From: Anastatus disparis
Lineage: Eukaryota > Arthropoda > Insecta > Hymenoptera > Eupelmidae
Assembly (NCBI GenBank): GCA_017163975.1
Contig: JAFFSR010000218.1
Coordinates: forward strand, 13,891,501-13,955,500
Reading direction: 5' to 3'
DNA length: 64,000 bases
Below the pieces are notes generated by a model. That model made no database searches. It was not told where the DNA came from and saw nothing but the letters and a program-made list of their open reading frames with translations. Both the position numbers and the translations under genes were made by a program. Numbering within the stretch: the stretch's first letter is position 1; every line of letters begins with the position of its first letter. Below are positions 36,700 to 49,794 of the stretch, one piece after another.

Positions 36700-38049
36700 A
36701 TGTATATCGCACGTCTTCCTCATATAAGGCTATTAAATAGTACAGCTCACGTTCACGTAGCCATAAACATGTGTATAGAGGAGGAGAGTTTGCACGGACA
36801 CAGACACATAGAGAGACGAGAGAAGTTGAGCTGAGCTAACGGAGCCGTGCGCAGCCATAGCCATAACCGAGTTTTCTCTCTCTCTCGCTCGGTCTCTGTC
36901 TTTCTTCGTCGAGTTGTTGTTCGTTTTGCTTGGTATATAATAGTGGGGATTATATATATGTTATGTGCGGCCGCCGCCGCCGCCGGCGCAGCAGGAGGAA
37001 ATCGGTCCGGGGGCGCGTAAGGGGAAGACAGAGAAAGAGAAGCCAGCAGCAGCAGCAGCAGAAAGAAGCTTGGAGTGGGGATAGGCAATCCCAAAGTGTA
37101 GCTCGACTATACGCCAGTAGAGTAGCAACCTTCAACGAGGCGAGTTGCGTAGAAATAAATTAAACAAACTCGCGGGTTCTCTACCCATTATATATACATA
37201 TATCTATACATACTTGTACATATAATACCCCCCCACACACATACACTCACACACACACAGGCACGCACGCACACTCACACAAATTCACTGTTATACGCTC
37301 GGTTTTTTTTCTCGCTTATGAGCGTATGCCGCGTTTATATTGAGAGAAAGAGGGATATACTGAAAGTGCCACGACGCGCAATAGCTGCTGCTTTTTTTAC
37401 TGGCGTTCAAGATTTTTCAAGACAAGTTTTTCAATTGTTTTTGTTATTATCTTTTTTCCCCTTTTAATAATAGGTGATACGAAAGAAGTGTTGATTTTTT
37501 TCATCATTGGTGCTTCGATTTGTGTGAAAGGAGAAATATCGGAAAGAAAACTCAGTAGCAGCAGTTATATATATAGTGAAAATAGTTCTATTCTATTCTT
37601 GTGTCGTCTAATCCAAGCCGACTATTAGAAATACGTCATAAAAGTGATTATTATTATTATTGTTGTTGTTCCTTTTCTCGCAAATTGAGAACTAGTGTAA
37701 AGCAGTGCATTGGGTCTTGATTAGTGTTGGTGTAAGAAAATGAGGTTATTATAGCCATTACCTTTAGCCACATAAGCTAAACACAGCAGCGGCAGCACTT
37801 TTAATTGATCATTAAAAATTAAAGAAGAAAGAGGGATAAAAGTGTGCTTTATTTATTTGTTTTCCTCGTTCGCTGTGATTCGTTTTTTTTCATGCGGATA
37901 ATCGTGCTGTAATCGTTAGAGATGCGTCTTTGGAGCAGAATTATTAGCCTCGGAAATCTGAGCTGTTCAAGTGCAAAAAGTAAAAAAGTACTTGCTGCTG
38001 GCGTTAAGTTGAATTTTGCTGTTAGTGGAGAGGAGGTGGTTAAGTCGAA
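36700..38049 (+). promoter_or_regulatory. Putative internal promoter and 5' leader for the 38050 exon
   Basis: Composition changes abruptly here: a CpG-rich block (GCGGCCGCCGCC-type, 36967-36990), CAG repeats at 37047-37062, a CA-rich tract at 37232-37280 and stretches of ordinary complexity, against the AT-rich intron on both sides. Several short upstream ATGs exist, as in long insect leaders. A Py-rich acceptor-like site (ttttaataatag|gtgata, ending 37473) could mark a spliced leader. The start of transcription cannot be fixed from sequence. TATA-like runs occur near 36935 and 36950. The claim rests on the closed ATG exon immediately downstream. Confidence 0.45.
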
Positions 38050-38519
38050 ATGCCGCCTGTATTAGGAGGTGCAGCAATGGCCGTACTTCCAGCTAGTCCG
38101 CAGCAAGCAGCTGCTCAAGGTGCTGGCACAAGTAGCACTAGTTCAACTGGTTCAGCATCGCTAAGCAACAGTATGGCTGCCGCTGCTGCTGCACAAACAC
38201 AATTGTTATTGCAAGCTACTGCAGCTAATCAACAGCAGCAGCAGCAGCATCATCATCAGCAACCACAACTCCAGCAGCAACAGCAAAATCATAGCCAAGC
38301 AGCGCATTTGTTATATCAACCGTATAATTTAGTGCACGCTAGTAATGGTTTAACACTGGGTGTTCATCATGCAGGAGCAGCATCTCATCATCCTGCATTT
38401 CATCATGTGCCGCCTCAACATCACCCTCATCGTTACGTAGGATTAGGAGCACCTCTGCAAGCTTATGCTACTGCTGCTACTAGTGCGGCCGAGTCAACTA
38501 ACGTTTCACCCGTTCCATT
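38050..38519 (+). CDS. Alternative first coding exon (Ala/Gln/His-rich N-terminus) inside the long intron
   Basis: ATG at 38050 has a purine at -3 (gtcgaaATG) and an in-frame TAA only 9 nt upstream (38041-38043), which makes this start very likely. It gives 156 codons plus 2 nt before donor GTGAGT at 38520. The peptide begins MPPVLGGAAMAVLPASPQQA. Ser/Thr, poly-Ala, Gln- and His-rich segments follow (QQQQQQHHH near residues 62-70), then LYQPYNLVHASNGLTLGVHH. There is no signal peptide and no recognised domain. The 2-nt overhang equals that of the 10287 donor, so the exon can splice to the acceptor at 61071 in frame and give a short isoform with a different N-terminus. Codon use is clearly unlike the surrounding AT-rich sequence. 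It could instead belong to a separate gene nested in the intron, if it splices to an exon I missed. Confidence 0.8.
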
Positions 38520-38779
38520 GTGAGTTTTTTTTTTTCAAATCTCCCTCATATATTAATACGTCTTGTGTGTTATTTTGGTGTAACTTATAATTATTTATCG
38601 ATACAGAGATAAAAATGGAATTTTAAAGATTTTCATTAAAATTTAATGGCTCGCGAAATGGTGAATCATGGAAAATTAATGAATAACGTTTAATTGAAGA
38701 GCGAGTTAGAATGCATAAGATAAAATGGATATCTCAAGGTTTGTAGCAGAATCGAGTTATGTAAATACTGTCTGTTCGG

Positions 38780-38800
38780 AAAAAAAAAAAAAAAAAAAAA
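38780..38800 (+). repeat. Poly(A) run of 21
   Basis: An uninterrupted A tract 260 bp past the 38519 donor. No retroposon body is evident before it. Confidence 0.9.
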
Positions 38801-41800
38801 CAGTTACACTAAAATAATACTGGTTTTATTCCTGTATCTGTTGGTGTGCGTGCGCGCCTCTGTAAAACAAAAAAACTATTTCAACTCAACGTTAGCCTTT
38901 CTTTTACTTAAAGAACAAACGTAAGAAAGTTCATTGGAATATGAATCATCTTAAACGTTAATATAGTTCTAGAAAAAAAAGCAAGTGCCATTTATTTTTC
39001 ATTAAAATTTTTTTTTTTACTTTACAGCAAGTTTTTCTCCTTCTTATTATTGTAGGAAAATAAAAATTCATTTTTTTCCTTGTATAAAGTAATCAAGTGA
39101 AGTGTTTAGTAACTGACTTTTATCTCAGTCAACAATTTTTTTGAGATAACGATTACAGTGTATATTGGATAAAGTATAATTTAGTACTTTTTTTTAAGTG
39201 TGATAATTATTGTGGAAAGTTTTAGAAAAAAAATGAAAGTTAATATTAAGTGCTCATACAGAAGTTTAATAAATTTAGTAAAAAATGCTCGAAGTTTAGG
39301 TTAGGTTTCATTTTTTAGTTTTCAAATCACGCCTTTAATACGTAAGATTTTTCAGATTTTTTAATTTTCCGCCATTTTTTTAAACTCACAGAATGGTGGA
39401 AAACTTTAAAATCCAAGAAATTTTATAAATTCAAAACGTAATTTGTAAACTACAATATAGAAATTCAGCTTAACTTCCGAAGTCGCCTTAAGCTGTTAAA
39501 TAATTTGAGGCTTCGAATTTAAAAAAAGTGAGGATTCATTAAAAATTAGTGCAATTCCGTTTGTTGAATAATCTTAAAGTTTTAATATTTTTCCCAGAAT
39601 CATCAATCATAATCCGTAAATAAAATCTAAAATAAATGTTGAAAATGTTAGTTCAGTAAACTTGTAATGTAATTAGTTATATTGAATAAGGTGAGGTAAA
39701 TAAAGAGAAGCGGAAAAAAATAGTTAAGCTTTAATTGTCGGTAAAAATGTTTATCGCAACAAGATGACATTAATTGAATTTCTCAAATCTTCTTACTCTT
39801 TTCTCGTTTCTCTTCGTCCAAACAAAATTAGTGCCATCGCTATTTTAAGAGTTGGCAGAGGCTTAAAGTTAACGAAATCTCTCGGGGAAGTTTGGTGCCT
39901 TCAGGCGCTTAAAAATTCACGCATAGCAAACAAAATTCTCACCAAGTCTGAATCTAATGTAACGTTTATCTTACTGTCGCACGCTAGCATAATTGCAATT
40001 CAAATTTTTATTTTTAATCTGGCCTTGCTGCACTTTAGTCAACTTTATTTTTTTCCGCTATTCTTTCGCTCGTTATGATCCTCGAATTTTCAAATTTCAA
40101 CGATCAAATTGATCCATTATTGAAAAAAGCGAAATCTATAAATTTTAAAAATAAACAGCCGCCTCTTTTTCCCTCTCTTAATATTGTTTCTAGAAAATTT
40201 AATAATTTTCATCACTACGTTTCACATGCAATTGATCGCTCAGTCGTTATTCCGAGAACTTTATAACTGTATGTATGTAGTCCAAGTTTCTTTACGTAAT
40301 AACCTTAGTCACTGTAATTTGTACTTTATTAAAAGTTCAAACTTTAATAAATTATAAAATTTTTCAAAAAATCTTAATTCTATCTCATTAAGTATTAAGC
40401 TTCAATTGAATTTTTAGCGAGCTTTTTTAGTCATTATGATTAAATTTTATTGAGTCAAAGGAGTTTTAATTAATTTTGTCAGATTCTCTTTAATTTTAAG
40501 AAACTTCAATGACTACATCAGCACATAAGGAGTAAAACAGTTTTAAAAGTTCAAACTTAACTTAACCAATGGAAATTCGCTAAAGTAGTTTAAATAAAAT
40601 AATAAACTTTTCAATCGATTTAAAATGTTACTGGAAAACTTTTCAAATAATTCACTTTTATAGGAACTTTTGTAGAGTTTGCGCTTTACTTTTTATTAGC
40701 ATCAACTCTTTTAGAAATAAAATTTGAATTTAACGCTCATCAATAAAACAACTTTAAACTTTTCATGTGGTTATAAACTTTTAAATATTTCTAAAGAGAA
40801 AGTTTAAAAAATCAATATTTACTTTGTTATTGTGCTTTTAAAATTAAATAAAATTTAAAATAAATGTATCAAGAGTGAATTTTGAAAAATCCGAAAAATT
40901 TTTAAACGAGATCGATCGAAGGAGAATAATAATAGTAGCTAATAATGCTTCGAGGCAAAAGAGCCAAGAATATTAAATCTCGTTTAAGCAATCTCGAGTA
41001 GGTCCGAAAAACCGGAACATATTTTGTACAGAGCCAAAGATAAAGACAGAAAATAACTGAAGAAACGTGTTTTCTATACGCACACGAAATGAAAGAGAAG
41101 CGCTCGAGTGAAAGCAACTCCCTGCCACGCACTAACTCCATATGGATTCGTTTTACAAATTTATGATAATCTTATACAAATGAAATAAAAACTTAATTTT
41201 TAAAAACAAATAATTCCGAAAAATTCGTTTATTTAAACAGACTAGAAATATTATGTACATATTTAATTGGTGTTATGACTGTAAATTTTTAAAATTTCTT
41301 ACAGTTGCCTCTGAACTGATAAACTTATATAAAAAATTGGTATGAATTGGCCAAACAGCATTAAAGTATGCAAGCTCATATAATGTAACGGCAAGTTTAA
41401 TTTAATCTAGCATTGAATTTAATTGAAAAATTTGATCTTTTTTCTATTACACAATGTATTTTAACTTAAAGCAATTTTAACAGCTCATATTAAATAAAAT
41501 TTGGTACTTTAAAAAATTATGCTAACTTTTTTGATAAATACAATATGATTGTTTATAATTAAACCTAGTCTATAAGGAAAAACATTGTTCTGTAAATAGC
41601 CTTAGTTCATTATAATGATCTAAAGAAATGTATAGTTTAAGTATTTTCCTTGAAAAGACATCTATACTCTGCTCAAAGAAATAGGTCAAATATTTTTTAC
41701 AAAACGAATTATTGTTTACTTACAGGCAGTTACATAATAACAGCAGTCACATTTCTGAACTGTAGTTTTTTAAAAGAAAAAAAATGCGAAGTCTTGAAAA

Positions 41801-42879
41801 ATATGTACTTTAGTGCGATATAAAAAGTAAAACTCATGTGCACAATTTTTTGGCTTATGAAAAAAATCTCAGATAATAAAATCAGACGATTAAAACTTCA
41901 AAGATATGAACTTTTTGTCCTTGAAATCAATTCATTAATGGTTATTATTTAAATGTAACTTTCAAGAAATTTAAGCTTAATGTTGTATAACTTAACACGT
42001 GTAGCATAGGTGAACCGTGCTTATAATTGTACCTGAGATTAATTTCAAAAATTAAATCAATAATCATAATAATATTAGTAATAAAGTAAGCATAATTTTT
42101 TTAAGCATTGCAATTTTATAATACTATTTAAATTTTTTTATTTTTTGTAAAAATTTGAAGTAGATGTTAAAATAATTTATAATTTTGAACTTTCTAAGTT
42201 AAAATTGAACACGTGTTTGGAAAAATCGTCCTTCCAAACTTTCATTGTAAGAATAGCAAAAGACTCAGAGAATTGTAATTTTTTAAGAGGGTAAAAGCAG
42301 GTGATCCGGAAAGAATAAATCGAATCGAATTGTCGTAGACTCGCCGCTTATTCTAGTTCTCCCCCATTGTCAAATCAGCAAGTCACGCGTGCACTGCAAA
42401 ATCCTTTTGCGATTTGGTGCTGTACGCCTGGGAAAAGTTGCTGCATAACAATGCAACTAATTCTCTCTTTCTCTTTCATCGTTATTTCTCTTCTTAAAGT
42501 AAAAAGTTTTTAAAAGTGCTTTAATCTTTCTTTAGCGTTATGAAAGGTTATAGTACATGATAAAAGTTTTGAACTTCTTTTAAATTTATTTATTGGAATC
42601 AAGTAATTTTTTTTCATACTTGGATATTATAAATGGTAAACGTGTTTATCATTTATAATCAATACAACGATTATTATTTTTAATACAATTGGTACAACGT
42701 AAAATTAAGTCATTTGTCAGTAATATATAACTTACATACAAATTTTAATATTATCCCTAGCGGAAAAAAATAAGTCGATATCTGAATAAAACTGAAGAAT
42801 ACAGTTATTAAGTGCAGAAAAGTGATTGAATTGAGACTTAAGACAACACTTGATATTTCCGGATGAACTAGATCAAAAC

Positions 42880-43070
42880 ATGTTTTTCGCATTCTAACCT
42901 CAAAATGGCAACTTAATTTCCTTTTTTCGGCTCTCGTGTGAAAAATAACAATATTTACCCATGGTGTAAAAGCTGTTTTACTCAGCTCGTCTTCGGCTCG
43001 GCCTGTAAATCTCTTGTTTCGTAAATCCAGCCTTTTCATCCCAGGTAAATAATGTTCTATTCTATAGGTG
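42880..43070. repeat. Diverged foldback-type repeat related to the 59.8-60.0 kb locus
   Basis: Shares TCTAACCTCAAAATGG, TTGTTTCGTAAATCCAGCC and CCTTTTCATCCCAGGTAAAT with similar text at 59.88-60.01 kb and 25.99 kb. A local inverted repeat (GTAAAAGCTGTTTTAC) lies inside. Confidence 0.4.
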
Positions 43071-44069
43071 ATTTTTGGCTGATCGGTTCCTAAGGTCTGT
43101 TTGACCCTTACAACCCTTTGAAAAGAAGCATCGGCAGTTTTAAAGAGGTAGTTTTTTTTAATCCACCCGAAAATATCGAGTATATCAAATTCTCTTGTCT
43201 TCTCTTGTCTTCTGTTTTATACTGTTTCATTCGGATATTTTCAAATTTCTTCAATTGCCTTGACTTATTTTTTTCCGCTAAAATAATTTTAAATTTCATA
43301 AAATTTTTAGTATTTTACAATGTTTTTACATAATAGATTAGGAAAACTGAAAATAAACATTTTTTATTGTATCTCAAATAAAAATCAACTAAATAATTCT
43401 CGAAAGAAAAAATAAAAAGAGATGAAATATCAGCTAGTCATATTCGTAAGATACTAGAGAGCAGAAAATTATAATGGAAATCTCTCGCAAATAGAGTATA
43501 CATATACGACGAGTCATTAAACGAAGATAATTCGTCAAAGTAAGTTTCGCCTTAGCACAAAAAGAAAAAAAAATAAATGAAAAACAAGACTTGTAAATGG
43601 CTTCGTTCGTCTGCGCGTATAGCCGACCGGCTTTGCGGTCGTTGTCTTCTTTTTTTCTTTCTTTCCTTCGTTCTTTTCTATTTTTTGTGTTCACAATCTT
43701 TATTCCTTAGTGCGAAATAATTTTTTTTTTTTCGTATCTCGTTTTTCGTTTCCCGTTTAAATTTTTAACGTGTTTACAATTTTTTTTGTAATAGTTCATT
43801 ATTTTTCGAGATTTCAGGTTACTTATGAGTTATTTTTTCAAACTACTGAAAGTATAGTCACTTAAATATTTTAATAATTCTTTTTTTACTTCATTGAAAA
43901 ACTATGTTTAGTTTATTTGTACTTATTAAAATGAACGTCCTGTGCAGTTTTAAAAATATTAATTTTCTAAAGACTTGAATGATTCTAAAAAACAATGAAA
44001 ATAACAAATCGACATATTTCAGTGTATCAGCTGACTCAGTTTTCGTGGAATTTGAATTAGCTGTTAGAC

Positions 44070-44330
44070 ATTGGAGAGGCTAAATTTGGAGAAAAGCTAA
44101 ATTTTAGAGTCTAATGCTCAATTTTTCCCTAATTACAGGCGATTAAAGAAAGTCACCGAAACAGTTAGTAAATTTAGAAAACTTGTAATTCTTCAGCACT
44201 AATATCTAGAAGCTTAAAACTTTTTAAATGGAAGCTAAGCTCAAATTCTTCTGAAATAACACTTGCAGTATAGCCTAATAAAACAGATTAGACCTGAATT
44301 TTCCTAAAACATTACTTAATAATTACTGAA
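44070..44330 (+). repeat. Unnamed interspersed repeat, copy C
   Basis: Shares TCTAATGCTCAATTTTTCCC, TAATTACAGGCGATTAAAGA, TAGAAGCTTAAAACTTTTTA and AGACCTGAATTTTC with copies A and B. It is more diverged from copy A than from copy B in several blocks. Confidence 0.68.
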
Positions 44331-46480
44331 ATTTGCTCGAATCTTTAAATGTATTTTTTGAATGAAAAAATTTCTTTTGTTTTAAATGTGTATTCTCATA
44401 AAAGCCAGGCAGCTTTTGTACTTTAATCGTTTTCTCGTCTTTCGTTGTAGTTGATGTCGTCAATGGGTAAGCTAAATTCTTATCTTGTACAAACTAAAAT
44501 TTCTATTTTTCTCTAGTCAAATTTACTGTATTGTAGATTGCGCTGCAATATGGAATATAATTTTTATAAATTTTCCACGGGCTAATTTGAAGGTTATGAT
44601 ATTATTCATTTTTATTATCAAACTTAAAAGTTGGAGTGTGCTGAAAATTTGAAAATATTGTATAACGTACACACTCTGAAATTGTTTTTGACTGACCGTA
44701 CCTAATACATAAAATATCATAGAAAAGAAAAAGCTTAGCGAGAAATCAAGATATTTCAAGTGTAGAATAGCAACGCGGAAAGACTCGGTACTCGACCATT
44801 TATCCGATAAATCAGTGCTTGCCTAGACGATGTATATAGAAAAAAAAGTAAAAAAATAAAAAAAAGGAATCGTTTCGCTCTCGAAAGCCGGTCTGCGATG
44901 TAGGTCAATGCGGAGGGAGCACAAGAGAGAGAAAGGAGAGCTAGTTAGATAGTCTGAGAGTGCTCGTCACTCAAGCCTTTACTATACGCGTGTCACGCTT
45001 TACTTATATATATATACATAAAATTATGGACATTAATATGTTAGAAAAATAATGGGCCAGAAAAAAATAAAATACTTAGCATACACAAGTGGATAATATT
45101 ATACTCTTATTGTTTTTAACTTTTTTTTATCTTAATTAGTCTTTTCATAGATTAACGATCAATTTAGGAAAATAAATTTAAATCTATTTTCTATCATTAT
45201 ATTAATATTCACAAAGCATAATATATTGAGAAAGAGTTGCACATATATAGCGCGTGATAGCTTTAGGCGTATTTTCAAAAAGCCTTTCAAGGCCAAGTTC
45301 TTTTGATCTTTCTCTCTTTTTTCATTCTGTTTCTTTGACAATCGACTCGAGCGCCAAGTAAGAATTTATTTTTCCCCTCTTTCGCCGCTTGGATTTTCTG
45401 TATTTTCTTTATAAGCAATATTTTCATTGCTAACTTATCATTCCGACCATTAACCTTGTTATTTTAAAACAAAGAGAAAGAATTTTTTTAAAATTATTGC
45501 TTTAAGAGTCAAACTCGAAAACTTTGAATATTAATCAGCGTTTTTAGTTTTAATTATTTATTAGCTAATTTTACTTTAAACATTATTTTGAAATAATATT
45601 TTTCCTATTAGATTACTTCAGACTTTTTTTATTTCTTCTTAATCTTATTTTTCTGTTCACTCTTGCTCATTTAACCTTCTATTATACAGCAATTTTACTA
45701 TTTTCGCGGATTTACTTTTGTGATGATGCAACGAAAAACGTTAAGGTAGTTTCCTCTAGAGATCAGAGTTGATTCAAAATATTATTGAAATTGTAGGTAT
45801 AGTTCAATAAAGGCAACGTAAATATCATATTAAAATTTCAGAACATTTCACCGCTTCGTTTTTGAATAATTATTGTTTAAAGTTTTGCAAATTATATTGG
45901 GAGTATACCTCTATATATATTCAAATTTTCACATTTCGTAGTTGTTTACAGCAATATCTTATAAACGACATTCAAGTTATAATTGAAACTTTGAACACAT
46001 ATGAAGGAATTAATAACAAACATTTTTCAACAAGATAGGCGTAAATTCACCGTTTCATTAAGGAGATAAAGTGTTTTGTTTATATTTACTTTATTTGCAT
46101 ATAAATTTATTCAAACAAAAATATAATTATTCTTAATTGAAAAATATATTCCTTTTTCTATTTGTTAATTAGGTTTTCTGTCAATTTTTTTAGATAGAAA
46201 TTCTATTAATTTTTGTTCTTTATCTGCCTCATATACTAAACTTAACATTTAATGAAATATTTCTCAGAAAAAAGTTGAAAAAACCTTTCTTTGACCGTGT
46301 GCAAATATTGAAATCGAAAAGAGACAAAGAAAAAATTTTTAAAATACCAAAATACCTGATAAATATACGTAAGGAGAAAATTTTTTTTTTAAAGACTTGA
46401 CATAATTTACCTGTGTTAAATCTATGAGCTATCCGCTGAGAAAGTAGAAAAACGATAGCTAGCTCAAATTTATTTTATTG

Positions 46481-46596
46481 ATTTACCAATATGTAGATAC
46501 AAATCTATAAAGTCATTATAATTATTAAGCTATTAATAATTTACCAATATGTAGATACAAATCTATAAAGTCATTATAATTATTAAGCTATTAATA
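46481..46596 (+). repeat. Exact 2 x 58-bp tandem duplication
   Basis: The unit starting ATTTACCAATATGTAGATAC is repeated at 46539 with no change visible, implying a recent duplication. Confidence 0.85.
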
Positions 46597-49550
46597 TTAT
46601 TAATATTATGCGTTAAAAACGTCTTAAAAAAAAAAGATAATCAAAAGAATTTTTGTCTCTACAGTTTTGATGCAATATAAGATGCGTCGTAATTTCTTTA
46701 AATCTCACGGAAATTTGCACCCTTGGCTCATATCCAACCAAGAACAATCTTGTCTGCTATATATTGTCGTCACTCGTCCGCAGAAAAATACTTTTCTCTA
46801 AACTTCTCTCTTTTTTTTCTTATTCAATATTAAAAGTTGTTTATCTTTACTTCTTTTCTTTTCTTTGAGTAGGAAGAAAATTTTCAAAAATTAAGAGAGT
46901 TTTGCCGGTTTTTAATTACTGTTCAGAAATTTATGAAATTTTGCAAACGTGTATATTTTGGCCTCAAATTGACTCATATGAATTTTTGGAAACCTATACC
47001 AAACCAGTTGAGAGTTATTAATCATTTTCTGTTTACGAGATTAACATGTAGTCTTATGGGAAACCACGTTTTCAACAGCTTTAATCATTGAATTCTTGAA
47101 AACGGCTGTTCAGATTTTTATGAAATTATGAGAAATGAATATTTGATATCTCCTAAGTATGATAGTTGCATTGGATTATTGATTCGCCAATTTTTATAAT
47201 TAATATAAATCAATGTATATAAGAATGATTTGGCAACATCGCAAAAAAATCTTACTTTCACATAGGTTTATAAACAAACATTTCATATGAATCAAGCAGA
47301 AGCAGATTACATACGTACGGTCGAGCAATCGTCGACGTTGCCAAGTCCTTTGACTTGGGAAAGTACCACGGGAGTAAAAATCAGTTAAACACGTACTTGA
47401 CTCAAGACGTACCGATAGAACTCCCTTAGAAGAAAGTTCAAAATTTAGTAGCAAAAGAACTTTTAAAGATGAAGAATAAAGTTTATAAAATTCGTTAACT
47501 TTTATTTCATTGAAAAAGAAATTTCGACAAACTGAGCATAGATTGAAAAATGCTTTTTTAATATTTTTATACAATGCAGTCTTTATCAATTTGTTGAAAA
47601 ACAGGCAATTTAATGTATTAAGAATGAAACTCGTTTCTTATCGATTCTCAGCTGGTTTTTTTTACTTGAATATAGAGTATAAGGGAGAGAAATATTAGTA
47701 GGGTGAAAGGGAGATAGGGAGCGAGACAGAAAGAAAGAGAGAGAGGGGAAACAAATGACTATATGAAGTTTCAAAAGTTTTTTTTCCCTTGCAAACAAAA
47801 AGCTTCCTCATTCATCAACGTTACATCTGAGAGCTTTGACCTTTTCTTTTTTTCTTCCTGTAATCTTCTTTCGCCCATTCTATCAAGCACACCCTTCTTT
47901 TTTATAATAATTCTTCAAATACTCATAAATAGAATTTAGTGAAACCTTTTTATCGGTTATCCATGGTTTTCGAAGGGAAAATTTTATTTTATTTCTTCTT
48001 GTATAACTGAAAATCATTGATTTTTTTATAATAGACAAATTAAATTTGCAAAATGTTAACCATATACTTTATTTATCATTTTAAAAGCTATAAATAATAA
48101 AGAATAAAGATTGAAAAGATAAATTAATAATAATTATGTCAGTTAGAGAATTTTAAATTTTTAATGCACTTTTAATCTTCATTTTTAGAAATAATTTCAT
48201 TTCATTTAGTTTCATTATGATTTCTAATATATAATGCTAACATTTATTTTTCATAAAATTATTGTTATTATAGCATTTACCTTTAAATATTTTGAGCATT
48301 AAAGTCTATAAGAAGGCTGACTTTTTTATTTTTCTGTGCAAGAAATTACTTGTCGGCAAATTAAGAAAATCCATGATTTAACCTAGTTAGTATACACATA
48401 ACTTTTTCTCATGAATTTTACGATCCTTAAAAATATAAGCACAAAAAAGTCGATTATTTTTTACTCATTTAAAAGAAAGTAGATGAATGCGAAAATTTTT
48501 TCTTCTCCCCTCTTATGTTATTTTGCTTATTCGTATATCGTCTGTGTTTTTTTTGTTAAGGTCAATGTATGTTGGGGGGTCGCTGACATATTCTATTGAT
48601 CGATCTAAGGACCTCTCCCTTCTGTTTTTTTTTTATATATTTACTTTTTCCCTTTAATCAAGTTTAGCGTATAGCAGCCTATCATATAATTTCTTTCCCT
48701 AGTGTATTTTAAGCTTTTCTTTTTTTTATAAGGAAAAATGAAATTTTCTTGTAAAATTCCATTGACAATTATATTAAAATTAGTATAATAAAAATTGCAT
48801 GATAATTTCGTTTTTATTCTATCGTTCTAAATGTAATAAAATCACAATTCGAATGAAAATTACAATATTCAAACTCAAATTATTTTTCAACGATCTCAAC
48901 AATATTTTAAAATATACTAAATAAATAAAATAAAATTTCATCGAATGATGTATTAAATATAAGTAAGATCACTTATAAAACATTATGTAAAATAAAGTTG
49001 AGTAAAACAAGTTGAGAAATATGAAATTTTAAATGAATTTTATAGTTTTTAAGCAGCAATTTACTAAAAACAGAAATAATCTGTTTTAAGTAAAAAATAC
49101 ATAACATGCCGTCGAGGCGCGACCGCGCCTCTTGATCAGCGTTGAAGAGAGGAAATTAATAATTAATAAAATCTATAAAAAATGTGTGTAATTAAGTGTT
49201 GTTTACTTATTTACAATGTTAAAGTTTGTATTTTAAATTTTGTTAAGACTTTTAATCGTATAAACCATTGGCAACGATAGCGTGTGAAATGTGATAAACA
49301 CAAGAACGATAAGATATGAACTTAAAGTAGCGCGCAAAAGTTAAACGTTTCTAAGAAATTTATAGTCTATTAGCAGATAAATATTGACCCAAGACAGTAA
49401 GTCAGCAATTAGCATAACTTGGATTAAACTTTGAATTATTCGTAATTCTTATTCATTAAGCATTAGAATTTCTTGTTCAAATGGCAATGTTTTTAACAAT
49501 AATTTTGACTTAAAAAATCAAAAAAACTTCTATAATACGAAATTTATAGT

Positions 49551-49794
49551 TGGTACCGTAAAAGGAGGTAAAGCGGTCAGGTGTGGGGTAAAGCAGGCAC
49601 TTTTGAATATATGATTTTCTAATTTTTTATGTTCTTTTATGTATGTATACCAATAATTATTTGAACATCTGTAAATAATTTACAAAAAATTATTGTTACA
49701 CATAAACAAAAGTACATAAAAAATTAGGAAATCATATATGAAAAAATGCTCGCCTTACCCCGTTTTATGGTAACTTCTACTCCTTCAACGTACT
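49551..49794. mobile_element. Foldback MITE with GGGGTAAAGC-type arms
   Basis: The left arm TGGTACCGTAAAAGGAGGTA ... GGGGTAAAGCAGGC ... ATATGATTTTCTAATTTTTT is mirrored by the right arm (GGGGTAAGGCGAGC, ATATGATTTCCTAATTTTTT when reversed). Arms are over 100 bp and there is no coding capacity. Confidence 0.75.

Larger units (their letters stand above)
10288..38049 (+). other. First part of the 50.8-kb intron, up to the internal first exon
   Basis: No coding exon could be supported here. Contents: an AGCTAAA-type low-complexity repeat (10.47-10.74 kb), the two recursive splice candidates, a Grainyhead-motif cluster (13.2-18.9 kb), two SINE copies, several foldback elements, a deleted transposon with a THAP-like remnant (29.12-29.60 kb) and microsatellites. 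Stretches 19.97-25.9, 26.0-29.1 and 29.7-33.4 kb show only AT-rich intron sequence apart from a TA microsatellite. Slightly richer patches near 26.55-26.9 and 28.02-28.2 kb could be conserved intronic elements. Confidence 0.75.

Noticed and set aside
36753..37163. Frames of 61-113 codons rich in Arg, Ser or Pro on both strands
   Set aside because: Low-complexity translation of the GC-rich leader; upstream frames are possible but no protein is supported.
39764..40266. Frames of 104 and 63 codons
   Set aside because: Hydrophobic AT-rich translation with no splice context or recognisable motif.
49114..49131. GC-rich hairpin GAGGCGCG/CGCGCCTC as a terminator or RNA gene
   Set aside because: Only 8-bp arms with no T tract or wider conserved structure; striking only against the AT-rich background.
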